DNA from: Novosphingobium sp. PhB165
GTDB lineage: Bacteria; Pseudomonadota; Alphaproteobacteria; Sphingomonadales; Sphingomonadaceae
Length of the DNA stretch: 64,000 nucleotides
Direction: 5' to 3'
Assembly: GCF_004341845.1 (NCBI RefSeq)
Contig: NZ_SLVB01000002.1
Span: 558,001-622,000 of the forward strand
A model generated the notes under the pieces. It was not told the DNA's origin, searched no databases, and saw only the letters and a program-made list of their open reading frames with translations. The position numbers and the translations under genes were made by a program. Each line of letters opens with the position of its first letter. Positions within the stretch are counted from its first letter, which is position 1. Below, in pieces: positions 54,593 to 63,846 of the stretch.

Positions 54593-55504
54593 TTATTTGT
54601 ATTCGATGAGCGGGCCCGTTTCGGCAAAGCGCGGCTTGCGACGGCGGCGCCAATAGTCCAGCTGTCCTTGAAAATGCGGCAGCTTGCCCAGTGTAGTGAA
54701 GCTGGCCAGCAGGGGGCCGCCCCGCAGGCAGACGCGCGTCCATAGCACCGGCCAGAACAGCCACATCGGCGGCATGGCCCAGATCACATTGCGCATCACC
54801 CGCCGCCGCAAGGCCGGATCGAACGTACCGCGCAGCGCCAATCCCTCCGCCAGCGCGTAGCCGGTGCGGCGGTTGTGCTGCCACCACTGCGAAAAGCGCG
54901 TCATCGCCGCATCGTGGATCGTCGCGTCCATATCGAGCTGCCGGATCGTCCAGCCGCAGCGGCGGATGCGGCAGCACAAGTCCGGCTCCTCGCCCGCGAT
55001 CAGATCCTCGCGAAAGCCGCCGACCGAGCGGAACGGCGCGACACGGAACAGCATGTCACCACCGCAGGCGCGGGCCGCGTTTCCGGAACTGTCCCATTCA
55101 AAGTCGCGGAGGCGGTTGTAGGGACTGGCGTGGGGATCACGCTCCCGGCGGCGACCGCAGGCGGCGGCAAGTTCTCCATCCGCGCGCAAGGCACTTAGCG
55201 CGTGGTCGAGCCAGCCCGGCACGAGTTCGCAATCGCCGTCGATGAAGTGGACGAAGGCCAGCCCCGGATCGTCGCGCACCAGCCAGGCAAGACCGGCATT
55301 GCGCGCGCGGGCCGGGGTGAAAGGGAAGCGCGGGTCGAGCTCCACTACCGGCAGCCCGCGTCGTTCTGCCAGCGCGACGCTGCCGTCGCTCGATCCCGAA
55401 TCGACATAGACGGCACGCGGCGTCTGGCGCAGCACGCTGTCGATTGCGAGGGACAGGCGCGGGCCCTCGTTACGGCCGATGATGACGAAGGCGACTTCGT
55501 TCAT
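54593..55504 (-). CDS. Family 2 glycosyltransferase
   Basis: 303 residues. GT-A motifs are VAFVIIGRNEGPRLSLAI, VYVDSGSSDGSVALAE, FVHFIDGDCELVPGW and CGGDMLFRVAPFRSVGGFRE. The C-terminal end has one likely membrane-associated helix (AMPPMWLFWPVLW). It begins where the stop of the preceding glycosyltransferase overlaps as ATGA. The acceptor is unknown; it could belong to the polysaccharide locus or to the NRPS-PKS product. Confidence 0.88.
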   Translation of the reverse strand: MNEVAFVIIGRNEGPRLSLAIDSVLRQTPRAVYVDSGSSDGSVALAERRGLPVVELDPRFPFTPARARNAGLAWLVRDDPGLAFVHFIDGDCELVPGWLDHALSALRADGELAAACGRRRERDPHASPYNRLRDFEWDSSGNAARACGGDMLFRVAPFRSVGGFREDLIAGEEPDLCCRIRRCGWTIRQLDMDATIHDAAMTRFSQWWQHNRRTGYALAEGLALRGTFDPALRRRVMRNVIWAMPPMWLFWPVLWTRVCLRGGPLLASFTTLGKLPHFQGQLDYWRRRRKPRFAETGPLIEYK

Positions 55505-56688
55505 GGCCCCCGTTCCGTGCGGATCCAGCTGCGCTCACGCCGGGTGACGAACTGGGCCAGCAGCGGCAGCTTCCACAGGATGTATCCGGGGATCTGGCCG
55601 ATGCTCGCCACCGGCAGCACGCTGCGGCCATGCCGCCACCATGCAGCGCCAAGCGCCAGCGCCAGCGCGAGGCCAGCCCCCAACAGGAACAGCGTCTGCG
55701 GCCCGATCCCCACCATCAGCAGGAGCAGCACCAGAACCGCCATGAGCACGGTGATCAACAGCACGGTGGGTGGCACCAGCAGATCGAAAGCGACAACGAT
55801 CAGGCTCGCGCCGCCGCGAAGCAGCCGGGCGCATCCGGCGGCAAGCAGCCGGGGCACGAGTTGGCGTGCGCTCTCCAGCATGCCGTGTTCCCATCGGCGG
55901 CGCTGGCTGGCGGTGCCGCGCGCGGAACTCGCGCCGCTGTCGAACCGGGCGGCGGGCTCGAACACCACGGACTGTCCGGCCAGCAGCAGTTCGACCCCCA
56001 TGTCGAGATCCTCGACCAGCGACGCAGCGGCCCAGCCGATCCGCGCGAAGACCGGGCGCGGAAAGGCCATGCCCGATCCTTGCAGCAGGGCCGCGCCCGC
56101 CAGACTGTCGAGCGCGAGTTGGCGGACGAGGTTCTTCACGAGGAATGCGAAGCACGAGACGCGCACCACTGCATCGGCAGTTGGCGGCGGGATCATCAGA
56201 TAGGCGCCCTGCACGACCGCGCCGCACCGAGCGGCAGCCGCCACCAGCGCCGGGATCGCGCCGGGATGGGGTAGACAGTCTGCGTCGTTGATGACGACGA
56301 TGCCCGCTTCGCCGGTGGTCCGTTGGGTCTCGATGAAGACGCGGCCGTGCTCCAGCGCATAGCCTTTGCCGCGCAGTGCGGGGTCGGTGCGCTCGATCAC
56401 CGTCGCGCCGAGCGCGCGGGCGATGGCGGCCGTATCGTCGGTGCAGTTGTCGGCAATGACCACGAGTTCGTCGCAGGCGCGCAGCTGCGCGAGAACGGCG
56501 GAAACGACTTGCGCGATCCCCTGCGCCTCATCATGCGCGGGCATCAGCACGATGCAGGCAAGCGCGTTCTCATTGCCGGTCCCGGGCAGCCGCGCGGAGC
56601 GGCAGGCGCCCACCGCGCATTCCAACGCAAGCATCAGCACGGGCAGCGCAGTGCCAAGCGCAATCACCCATGCCAGAACGAATATCAT
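55501..56688 (-). CDS. Membrane-bound family 2 glycosyltransferase
   Basis: 395 residues. An N-terminal membrane helix (FVLAWVIALGTALPVLMLAL) is followed by the catalytic GT-A domain with VLMPAHDEAQGIAQVV, VVIADNCTDDTAAIA, VINDADCLPHPGAI and a Q/RxxRW-type box (QRRRWEHGM). Further C-terminal membrane helices follow. This is the processive/BcsA-like or dolichyl-mannose type of layout. Overlaps by 4 bases with the genes on both sides show co-translation. Confidence 0.88.
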   Translation of the reverse strand: MIFVLAWVIALGTALPVLMLALECAVGACRSARLPGTGNENALACIVLMPAHDEAQGIAQVVSAVLAQLRACDELVVIADNCTDDTAAIARALGATVIERTDPALRGKGYALEHGRVFIETQRTTGEAGIVVINDADCLPHPGAIPALVAAAARCGAVVQGAYLMIPPPTADAVVRVSCFAFLVKNLVRQLALDSLAGAALLQGSGMAFPRPVFARIGWAAASLVEDLDMGVELLLAGQSVVFEPAARFDSGASSARGTASQRRRWEHGMLESARQLVPRLLAAGCARLLRGGASLIVVAFDLLVPPTVLLITVLMAVLVLLLLMVGIGPQTLFLLGAGLALALALGAAWWRHGRSVLPVASIGQIPGYILWKLPLLAQFVTRRERSWIRTERGP

Positions 56689-57584
56689 CGCGCCGGGCTG
56701 GCAGCAGCGGGGCCAACCGGCGCTTCGGCCTCGTTCGGCACCGGCATCGGCACTGGCTCAAGCGGCTGCCGGTGGCGGCGTTGCAGGATCGGCGGCATCC
56801 AGTCGGACTTCAGGTTTTGCAGGCGCATCCGCCAGTCGGTCTTGTCGCCGGTGCCGGGCCGCACGCGAAAGTCGGTGGAGCGTTCGATCCCGCGCGGGTC
56901 TTCGCCCATCGCCGTATAGTAATAAGTCGCGATCGAGCGGCGCGAGCGGCCTTCCGGGCAGGTCAGCGGCTCGGGATGGCCGTGGAACGTGTCGCGGTCA
57001 GTGCTGAAGATCACCGCCCGTCCGAATTCAGGCAGTACCGAGTGGCGGGCCTGCTGCATGCCGCGATCCCACAGCTCCAGCGCGCCGCCATATTCGGGCG
57101 CCCAGTCCTCGTTGAGGTAGATCAGCAGGTTGAGCCGGCGCTCGACTTTCATGCCCGCGTGGAACGGGAAGTCGGCATGGACGCCAAGGTGCCCGCCCCG
57201 GCGCGTCTCGTGGAGCCCGGCACCGGCATGATAGGGATCGGGGATCAGCCCGCGAATGCCGGTCATCTGCGTCAGAAAGGTCAGGAACGCGCGCGAGTTG
57301 AGTTCGGCGAAGAGGATCCGCGATGCCGGGCCTTCGCACTGGTCCGGGCGGAACTGGAACTTCAGCCGTTCCTGCGAGCGGTCGAAGTAGTCATGCCCGG
57401 TACTGTCAGGGAACTCGGCGGCCACCCGGCGCAGCAGGTCGGGATCGAGGAAGTCATCCACCACCACATGGGGGAACGGGTCGTTGAAGCGGTATTCCGC
57501 CGCCTTGTCGGCACCGGCAGCCTTGCAGGCTTCATGATCGAAGCATTGATAACCGCCCAGATCCGTCATTTCCAGATACGCCAT
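56685..57584 (-). CDS. 2OG-Fe(II) oxygenase (PKHD type) in the glycosyltransferase operon
   Basis: 299 residues from ATG 57584, with GAGGGCAGG upstream. Iron ligands are in LGVHADFPFH (HxD) and DTFHGHPEPL (distal His), and the 2-oxoglutarate Arg is probably in SRRSIATYYYT. The C-terminal 40 residues are Pro- and Ala-rich and probably disordered. It heads a leftward operon with two glycosyltransferases. Homologues in polysaccharide clusters are predicted to hydroxylate a carrier-linked or protein substrate; the actual substrate is unknown. Confidence 0.85.
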   Translation of the reverse strand: MAYLEMTDLGGYQCFDHEACKAAGADKAAEYRFNDPFPHVVVDDFLDPDLLRRVAAEFPDSTGHDYFDRSQERLKFQFRPDQCEGPASRILFAELNSRAFLTFLTQMTGIRGLIPDPYHAGAGLHETRRGGHLGVHADFPFHAGMKVERRLNLLIYLNEDWAPEYGGALELWDRGMQQARHSVLPEFGRAVIFSTDRDTFHGHPEPLTCPEGRSRRSIATYYYTAMGEDPRGIERSTDFRVRPGTGDKTDWRMRLQNLKSDWMPPILQRRHRQPLEPVPMPVPNEAEAPVGPAAASPAR

Positions 57585-57764
57585 CGCAGCCTGCCCTCTT
57601 GCTGGCACCACGCGCGAAAACGCGTTCGCGGGCCCACGTTCCGGCCCGCAGGATAGATCGCGCGGGGGGCGCGGCGGCAGACCTGAAACTCCCCTCGCAG
57701 TTCTCATGATCGACACTGCCCGCGCCCGAACGGTAGATTTCCCGCGATACCCTGAGGGAGGATT

Positions 57765-59204
57765 GTGCGTGCAGATGGGGACGGCTTTGCCACCAGAGTC
57801 CATTCGGGTCGCGATCTGATGTTCTTTCCGAATGCCGCGCCGGCAGCGGAACCCGGGTCGGCGCCAAGCCGCAACCTGATCGACCGGATCAAGGGACTGG
57901 CGCTTCGCGACACCAATGTCGTGGTCGTCACCGTCATCCTCAACAACCTGCTCAGAGCCGTCAGCGGCATGATCCTGACGCGCCTGCTGGTGCCGGAAGT
58001 CTTCGGCATCTCCGGCATCGTCGCCTCGATCCAGTTCGCCGCGACGATGTCTACCGACTTCGGCTTCCAGCCCTTCGTGGTGCGCCACAAGAATGGCGAC
58101 GATCCGCGCTTCCTGGACACGGTGTGGACCGCATCACTGATACGGGCGCTGTTTCTGGCGCTGGTGCTGGTCGTCTGCGCACGTCCGATCGCCATGCTTC
58201 TGGAAAAGCCGGAGCTTGCGCTGATCATCGCGGTATCAAGCCTGACGTTCGTGCTGGACGGTTTTTCGTCGAGCAGCATGCTCACCGCCTTGCGCCAGCG
58301 ACTGGTGCTTCGCCTTTCGGCCATCGATATCGTCGTGCTTGTCGTGCAGATCGCGGTGAGCGCGGTCCTGGCCTATTTCTGGCGCAGCTACTGGGCGATC
58401 CTGGCGGGCATGCTGACGAACGGGACGCTCAAGCTGGTGCTCAGCTACGTCATGTTCGACGATTCATTCCGCAAGTTCCGGCTGGACCGGGACGTCGTGC
58501 AGGAACTGTGGTCCTTTGCGCGCTATATCACCGGCTCCAGCCTGATCTTCCTCGTGATCTCGCAGTGCGACAAGTTCGTGCTCGCCAAGGTCATGTCGCT
58601 CAACCATTTCGGCCTTTACGTGCTGGCGGGCAACCTCGCCTCGGCGCCGCTGGCGTTTGCGATGACATATGCGAGCCGTGTGCTCTATCCCACCTATGCC
58701 CAGCTCTGGCGCGACGGGCACGGGGATCTCAAGGCCAAGTTCTACGAACGGCGCAAGATACCCTCCCTGCTCTACACGTTCGCGACGGGCGGGATCATCG
58801 GTGCGGCGCCAATAATCGTCAAACTGTTCTACAGCGCCCGTTATGCCGAAGCGGCGATCTACCTTCAGGTGCTTTCGATCTCGTCGTTGCTGGCGCTTTC
58901 GTCCAATGCTGGAAACGAGGCACTGCTGGCCGCCGGACACGTGCGCGCCTCGCTGGAGGCCAGTATTTCCAAGCTGGTCTGGCTGGCTTTCGCCGGCGTC
59001 GCGGGCTTCGTCTTTTACGGCGAGTTCGGCCTGATCGTGGCGGTGGGCGTGATGGAACTGCCCGCCCTGCTGGTCAAATGGGTGCGGATGCAGAAATTCG
59101 ACCTGCTCGACCTGCGGCAGGAGCTGTTCTATCTGGCAGCCGGTCCGGTGGGTGTGGCTTGCGGTCTTGGTGCCGATCTGGTGATCGGGCCCTTGCTGCA
59201 CTGA
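57765..59204 (+). CDS. Wzx-type polysaccharide flippase / O-antigen transporter
   Basis: 479 residues from GTG 57765, which is preceded by GAGGGAGG at short spacing; ATG 57819 is an alternative start. It has about 12 to 14 hydrophobic segments and the typical first-helix pattern NLLRAVSGMILTRLLVPEVFG and a later YAEAAIYLQVLSISSLLAL. It belongs to the MOP (Wzx/MurJ-like) family and should move lipid-linked oligosaccharide across the inner membrane. It is divergent from the glycosyltransferase operon. Confidence 0.88.
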   Translation: MRADGDGFATRVHSGRDLMFFPNAAPAAEPGSAPSRNLIDRIKGLALRDTNVVVVTVILNNLLRAVSGMILTRLLVPEVFGISGIVASIQFAATMSTDFGFQPFVVRHKNGDDPRFLDTVWTASLIRALFLALVLVVCARPIAMLLEKPELALIIAVSSLTFVLDGFSSSSMLTALRQRLVLRLSAIDIVVLVVQIAVSAVLAYFWRSYWAILAGMLTNGTLKLVLSYVMFDDSFRKFRLDRDVVQELWSFARYITGSSLIFLVISQCDKFVLAKVMSLNHFGLYVLAGNLASAPLAFAMTYASRVLYPTYAQLWRDGHGDLKAKFYERRKIPSLLYTFATGGIIGAAPIIVKLFYSARYAEAAIYLQVLSISSLLALSSNAGNEALLAAGHVRASLEASISKLVWLAFAGVAGFVFYGEFGLIVAVGVMELPALLVKWVRMQKFDLLDLRQELFYLAAGPVGVACGLGADLVIGPLLH

Positions 59205-59257
59205 ACAACGGGCGGTCCCAAGGCCAGCCCTCTCTCCGTCTTTCTGACCAAATAAGC

Positions 59258-59408
59258 CCGTCGCCCCCGCGAAGGCGGGGGCCCCGCTTTTTGGTTTCAC
59301 GCAGAGACGCGGAGAGGCAGAGAGACTGCTCCCTCTGCGTCTCCGCGTGTCTCTGCGTGCTGAACGAAGAAAAAGCGGGATCCCCGCCTGCGCGGGGATG
59401 ACGGGATT
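59258..59408. repeat. REP-like pair 3 with a nested long inverted repeat
   Basis: A copy at 59258-59292 (GTCGCCCCCGCGAAGGCGGGG then CCCCGCTTTTT) and an inverted copy at 59369-59408 (AAAAAGCGGGATCCCCGCC then TGCGCGGGGATGACGGG). Between them CACGCAGAGACGCGGAGAGG (from 59298) pairs with CTCCGCGTGTCTCTGCGTG (to 59359). The whole 150-base block can fold into nested hairpins and lies between the convergent flippase and polymerase genes. The rest of the gap 59205-59478 holds no gene. Confidence 0.85.
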
Positions 59409-59478
59409 TGGAAATCAGGGGATTTAGGAGATGTCGTGTGGCTCTCTAGTGGCGCCGGGATAAGCCTTGGCGCCGTGG

Positions 59479-61125
59479 TCAACGCAGCCGTATCGCCTCC
59501 GGAGTCCTTGGACTCCGCAAGTCGCTCCCCCGCACCGCCAGCGCGAAGCCGAAGAAGGCGAATGTCAGGAATGCCGGTCGCGATCCGAAGGAGGTGAAGG
59601 CGAACATCACCATCAGCATCACCAGGCAGGTGAACGCGAAAGCGCAGGCCTGAGACGCCAGTGGATCGATATCCGGCGCGGCAAGATCCCGGCGCCGTTT
59701 CCACAGTCCGATCAGTGGTGACAGGAACGCTCCCACGAAGATCGACAGCCCCGCCACCCCCGACACCAACGTCACCCAGAGATAGGAATTGACGAAATCG
59801 ATGATCCCCTCCCCCTGTCGCATGTCGGCAAGGATGTACGCGAGCTGGGGCGTCGAATAGCCGGTGAACGGCCGCCGCATGATCTCTTCGATACCGCGCT
59901 GGAGCAGCATGCGGCGATATGCCACGGTGTCGTCCGGGCCCGCTCCCATACCAAGCGATGCCGCGATCCCGCTTGATACATGGGCGGCGGCAAAGACCAG
60001 AACGATGCCGCCCGCGAACAGGGCGGCTTTGAGGATCAGCCTTTTGTAGTCTCGGCGATAGACGTCGAGCACCAGCAGGCCAAGGAAGAAGCCGATCCAC
60101 GCCCCGCGCGATTGCGGCACGGACATGCCCAGGAAGACGAGGCCCACCAGCAGGTAATGATGCAGGCGTGAGCGGAAATCGCTGCGCAGGATCCACAGCG
60201 CCATAAGGCACAGGGCAAGGACCAGCGCCGCCGAAGTCGATTCCATGAAGGGTCCGGCGGCGCGCAGGATTCCCGCCCGTTCCTTGACCAGAATGATCGT
60301 GGGCACCATGTCGCGGGCGTAAAGCTCGTTGTACATCGGCCATGCGCGGAAGGCCTCGAAGGTCATCAGCGATGCCAGCGCAACGCCGCCGCATGCGAAC
60401 CAGCGCATCGCGGCACGCAATTGGTCCACTCCGTTGATACCCCGGCTCAGCACGAAATAGGGCAGGCCCAGGTCGAACACGGCGTTCACCAGCATGCGCA
60501 ACACGTTCGTCATGCTCGTTTGGCGAGAGACCGCCACGCTCAGCAGCAGTATGACCGCGATCACCCACTTGTCGCTTGCAAAGCGGCGGGCGTGGAGGAC
60601 CGGGCGACAGGCAATGGCAACGGCGCTCCCCAGCACCAGCGCATCGAGAATGCCGAAATCGAACAGTTTCAGCGAACCGACGTAGACCGGCAGGTCAAGC
60701 GGTGGCAGCAGCAGCACGCTGAACAGGTAGACCCCGGCAATGCGGCTGACCGACCCCGCCAGCAGCGGCACCCAGAACAGCATCACAAGCTGGATCAGAT
60801 GGGCTTCCGGAAGCATCCAGGCGAGCATCGGCGGCATGAACGTGCCGATCAGCGCCCGAGGCAACATCTCACGCCGATATTCGCCCTTCAGAGACAGGAC
60901 GAACAGCGCCACGCCCAGCGTGCTGACGCAGGCCAGATAAACGCCGGTACGGACCACCACGAAGGCGCCCGCGCCCAGCACCAGCATCGCCAGAAGCCCC
61001 AGACACACGGCGACACCCGTCGCATCGGTCGAACCGTTCGACGGTTGCGCCAGTGGCGGTCTCGGTTGCGGGTTCAGGGGCGATTCCGGCAGTCGATCGG
61101 TGTTCAGGCCCAGTGGCAGGTTCAC
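59479..61125 (-). CDS. O-antigen polymerase/ligase-like membrane protein (Wzy)
   Basis: About 548 residues from GTG 61125, which overlaps the stop of the upstream gene as GTGA. At least ten hydrophobic segments surround a large periplasmic loop region, as in Wzy_C/RfaL family proteins. QSRGAWIGFFLGLLV matches the conserved segment of that family. It would polymerise or ligate saccharide units flipped by the neighbouring Wzx. Confidence 0.82.
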   Translation of the reverse strand: MNLPLGLNTDRLPESPLNPQPRPPLAQPSNGSTDATGVAVCLGLLAMLVLGAGAFVVVRTGVYLACVSTLGVALFVLSLKGEYRREMLPRALIGTFMPPMLAWMLPEAHLIQLVMLFWVPLLAGSVSRIAGVYLFSVLLLPPLDLPVYVGSLKLFDFGILDALVLGSAVAIACRPVLHARRFASDKWVIAVILLLSVAVSRQTSMTNVLRMLVNAVFDLGLPYFVLSRGINGVDQLRAAMRWFACGGVALASLMTFEAFRAWPMYNELYARDMVPTIILVKERAGILRAAGPFMESTSAALVLALCLMALWILRSDFRSRLHHYLLVGLVFLGMSVPQSRGAWIGFFLGLLVLDVYRRDYKRLILKAALFAGGIVLVFAAAHVSSGIAASLGMGAGPDDTVAYRRMLLQRGIEEIMRRPFTGYSTPQLAYILADMRQGEGIIDFVNSYLWVTLVSGVAGLSIFVGAFLSPLIGLWKRRRDLAAPDIDPLASQACAFAFTCLVMLMVMFAFTSFGSRPAFLTFAFFGFALAVRGSDLRSPRTPEAIRLR

Positions 61126-62735
61126 TCGGCGTCTCCCATGAAACGGCGCACGGCGGCGAGCTTTGGCGCTTCGGACAGGGGCTGCCCGGCATATTCGCGC
61201 AGGCCCCACGAGCCGTATCCGGCAATCGGGGTGGTCGATGCGTAAAGCACCATGGTGTCGCCGAAGCGCTGCCGCCAGCCTTCGAGATAGCGGGCATAGA
61301 TCGCGCCCATGCGCGGGTCGCGCTGGATGGCGCGCGCGAGGTCCAGATCGTCGGTGATCAGATGCTGACCGCCTTCGTAGGCGATGTAGCGCTTGCCGTA
61401 TTCGGCGGCGATGGCCTTGTTCTCGTCAGCCATCGCCATCGTGCGGTCCACCGCGCCGGGCAGCCCCGCGAATACCCGGTCGACATCGCCCGCGTGGTAG
61501 CCCTTGAGATCGAACCAGATATAGGGCGCCGTCGCCAGCGCATCGACCCAGCGTGCCGTGTCGCGATGGCCCAGCACCATGCGTGCAAGCGAGGAATTCG
61601 CGTGTTGGGTCGAACAGACGCGGACCAACGCGCTCGGCCGGTCGGCATAGACGGAGGTCCAGACTTTCATGGTCTCTTCCATGCGCTCGGCATAGCGTTC
61701 CATCCGCGCGCGCATGGGGTCGCCCGCGCCCAGTCCTTGCGCCAGGCCTTCGCGCTGGGCCTGTTGGGCCGCGTCGAAGTAATCGTTCCAGACCTCGTTG
61801 CCGAATTCGACATAGACGGTGCGCTTGGGCGAGAGGCGCGCGCGGACGAGCTGCGCGAAGTGGCGCACATAGTCGGCGTCCGCATTGTAAGGCATCAGGA
61901 ACCACGGATCGGCGCCGGTCGCATTGGCAACATCGACCATGTCCTCGATCGAGGCGCCTGCCGCCGAGACTTGCGATGCCGAACCCGGCAACGTCCGCGT
62001 CGCCCACGAAACCGGGGCATTGTCATTGACGCGCTGCCAGTCAAGGAACCGGATTACCCGGAAACCCTTGAGGAATGCGAGGAAATCGGGATCGAAGCGG
62101 GCATCGGCCAGGGTTCCGACCTTGCGGCAATCGATGTTCTTCAGCGGGTCCTGCGGATCGGTGCGAACCAGCTCGATCCAGGCCAGCTCCTCGGGGTTAC
62201 CGGTCGGTTGCAGATCCAGCGTCAGCGAATGCGCGTCGCTGTCCTGCACTCTGGCCACGCCGCCGGCTTGCAGTTCGCCCTTGCCGGTGAACGTGCACCG
62301 CACGGTCTCCGGACGGAACGGCGCGCCCGGCAGGGCCAGCAGATGGGGGGCCGTCTCTCCCGGGTTCAACCATTTCACCCAGCCCGACGGATCGAGCTGG
62401 CTGTCTCCCATCTGCTTCCAACTCTGCCCGCGAGACGAGAACCACTCGCCCTGCTCGATCAGGTTGGCGAAGACAGGCTGCCGGTTGTAGGTGAGCAATC
62501 CGTAGAGATTGACCCCGATCACCGTGGGCCGCGGAGGGGCTGCTGCAGCCGGGTGCGGGGTCGGCGGGGCGGAAGGTGCAACGGCAACAAGCCGCGCCTC
62601 CCGGCCCGACGCGCCAAGGTGGATGGAGAGAACGGCCGCAGCCGCAAGAGTGGAAATCCCTGCGAGCACAGTGAGTGGGCGTTTCAGCGTGACCGGCCTC
62701 CGGCCGCCCTTTCCATGGGCGACGCTCTCCTGCAC
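61122..62735 (-). CDS. Glycoside-hydrolase-like exported protein
   Basis: About 537 residues. An N-terminal helix (LKRPLTVLAGISTLAAAAVLS) suggests a membrane anchor or signal, then an Ala/Pro linker (PSAPPTPHPAAAAPPRP), then a TIM-barrel-like domain with EFGNEVWNDYFDAAQ (likely acid/base) and YIAYEGGQHLIT (likely nucleophile Glu). Related proteins are annotated as cellulose-binding or glycosidase-like. The frame is open to an ATG at 62825, which would overlap the upstream transferase by 142 bases; GTG 62735 still overlaps by 52. The start is unsettled. It may trim the exopolysaccharide made by this locus. Confidence 0.75.
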   Translation of the reverse strand: MQESVAHGKGGRRPVTLKRPLTVLAGISTLAAAAVLSIHLGASGREARLVAVAPSAPPTPHPAAAAPPRPTVIGVNLYGLLTYNRQPVFANLIEQGEWFSSRGQSWKQMGDSQLDPSGWVKWLNPGETAPHLLALPGAPFRPETVRCTFTGKGELQAGGVARVQDSDAHSLTLDLQPTGNPEELAWIELVRTDPQDPLKNIDCRKVGTLADARFDPDFLAFLKGFRVIRFLDWQRVNDNAPVSWATRTLPGSASQVSAAGASIEDMVDVANATGADPWFLMPYNADADYVRHFAQLVRARLSPKRTVYVEFGNEVWNDYFDAAQQAQREGLAQGLGAGDPMRARMERYAERMEETMKVWTSVYADRPSALVRVCSTQHANSSLARMVLGHRDTARWVDALATAPYIWFDLKGYHAGDVDRVFAGLPGAVDRTMAMADENKAIAAEYGKRYIAYEGGQHLITDDLDLARAIQRDPRMGAIYARYLEGWRQRFGDTMVLYASTTPIAGYGSWGLREYAGQPLSEAPKLAAVRRFMGDAE

Positions 62736-63541
62736 CAGGTCTGGTGAATGCTGAAGATCTGCGGTCCCTCGATCAGGTACCGCCGCCAGAGTCGCTGCGG
62801 ATTGGCGCAGAGGCGGTAAAGCCATTCAAGCGCCATCTGCTGCATGACCACGGGCGCCCGCTGCTCCTCTCCGGTCAGGAAGTCGAGGCTGGCGCCGATG
62901 CAGAAGCCGACGCCGCGTGCGCCGCAGGCCTTGGCCACGCGCCGCGCGACGATCTCCTGCTGCGGCGATCCCACCGCCAGGAACGAATAGCGGGCCTTGG
63001 CCTCCACCACGAAGCGCACCGCGCGGGCAAGCTCGCGCGGGTTATGGATGAAGCCCATCGGCGGATTGTAGTGCCGCACGTTGCGCAGGCCGAAGCGCTT
63101 CGCGATCTCGTCGATCTTGGCGCTGCTGCCGCCCAGGATGGCAACCGGATCGTCCGGCGCGATACGCTCGAACAAGGCGGCGGTCAGGTCGCTGCCGGTC
63201 ACGACCGGTAGATCCCGGCCGACGGTCCGCGCGAGGCGGGACAGGATGCGGCTGTCGCACAGCGTCATCCACGCACCGCGATAGGCGGGCCAGAGATCGG
63301 AGCGCTGGAGCTGGAGGCGGACCACGTGATCGACATTGGGCGTGACCACGTAAGTAAACCGGGCGGAAGGCGCGCGCCGGATCACGGCGTCGAGCGCAGT
63401 CTCCATATCGATGGGCGTGAAGGCCAGTTCGAGAAACTCCACCGGATCGGAGGATTTGCGTATCATCTCCGCTGCCGGTGAAAGCGCGCGGGCGGACGGC
63501 ACTGCGGTCTCGAACTCGTGATGAATGCTGAGCGTGGACAT
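62684..63541 (-). CDS. WecG/TagA/CpsF family glycosyltransferase
   Basis: 285 residues with the family core: TYVVTPNVDHVVRLQL, DSRILSRLARTVGR, VTGSDLTAALFERIA, VAILGGSSAKIDEIAKRFG, SFLAVGSPQQEIVARRV and GVGFCIGASLDFLTGEEQRAP. It transfers ManNAcA or a similar sugar onto a lipid-linked acceptor, and is usually in exopolysaccharide or teichoic/ECA clusters. It is the first of the three leftward genes here. Confidence 0.92.
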   Translation of the reverse strand: MSTLSIHHEFETAVPSARALSPAAEMIRKSSDPVEFLELAFTPIDMETALDAVIRRAPSARFTYVVTPNVDHVVRLQLQRSDLWPAYRGAWMTLCDSRILSRLARTVGRDLPVVTGSDLTAALFERIAPDDPVAILGGSSAKIDEIAKRFGLRNVRHYNPPMGFIHNPRELARAVRFVVEAKARYSFLAVGSPQQEIVARRVAKACGARGVGFCIGASLDFLTGEEQRAPVVMQQMALEWLYRLCANPQRLWRRYLIEGPQIFSIHQTWCRRASPMERAAGGRSR

Positions 63542-63846
63542 GCGTCACCTCCCCGCCCGTATTATGCAGCGACGCGCCGCCGCGATCTGTTCACCGAACC
63601 GCCACCCGCATCGAACCTCCGGAAAATTCGGACCGGGATTTTGCGGCCGGATCTTTCGGCCTGTTTGCCCCCTGAAACCTTGCGAATTCTCCGGGGGGTG
63701 AAGACCGAACCACAATCGTACGATTTCATGGCTTTTCCCAAATCGTTAAGGTTTATCCATGATCGCGGGGAAGCCTCAAAACCGGCCGAAAAACCGGTTT
63801 GCAGAACCCGTCTGAGACCCGTCAAATACGGGGACGAGGAGGTAAA
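63542..63846. other. Divergent intergenic region of the polysaccharide locus
   Basis: No gene is seen. The leader of the rightward exported protein contains a hairpin (AAACCGG at 63779-63785, CCGGTTT at 63794-63800) and an AT-richer stretch near 63700-63760 with GGTTTATCC, then the ribosome binding site GAGGAGG at 63836-63842. Confidence 0.45.
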
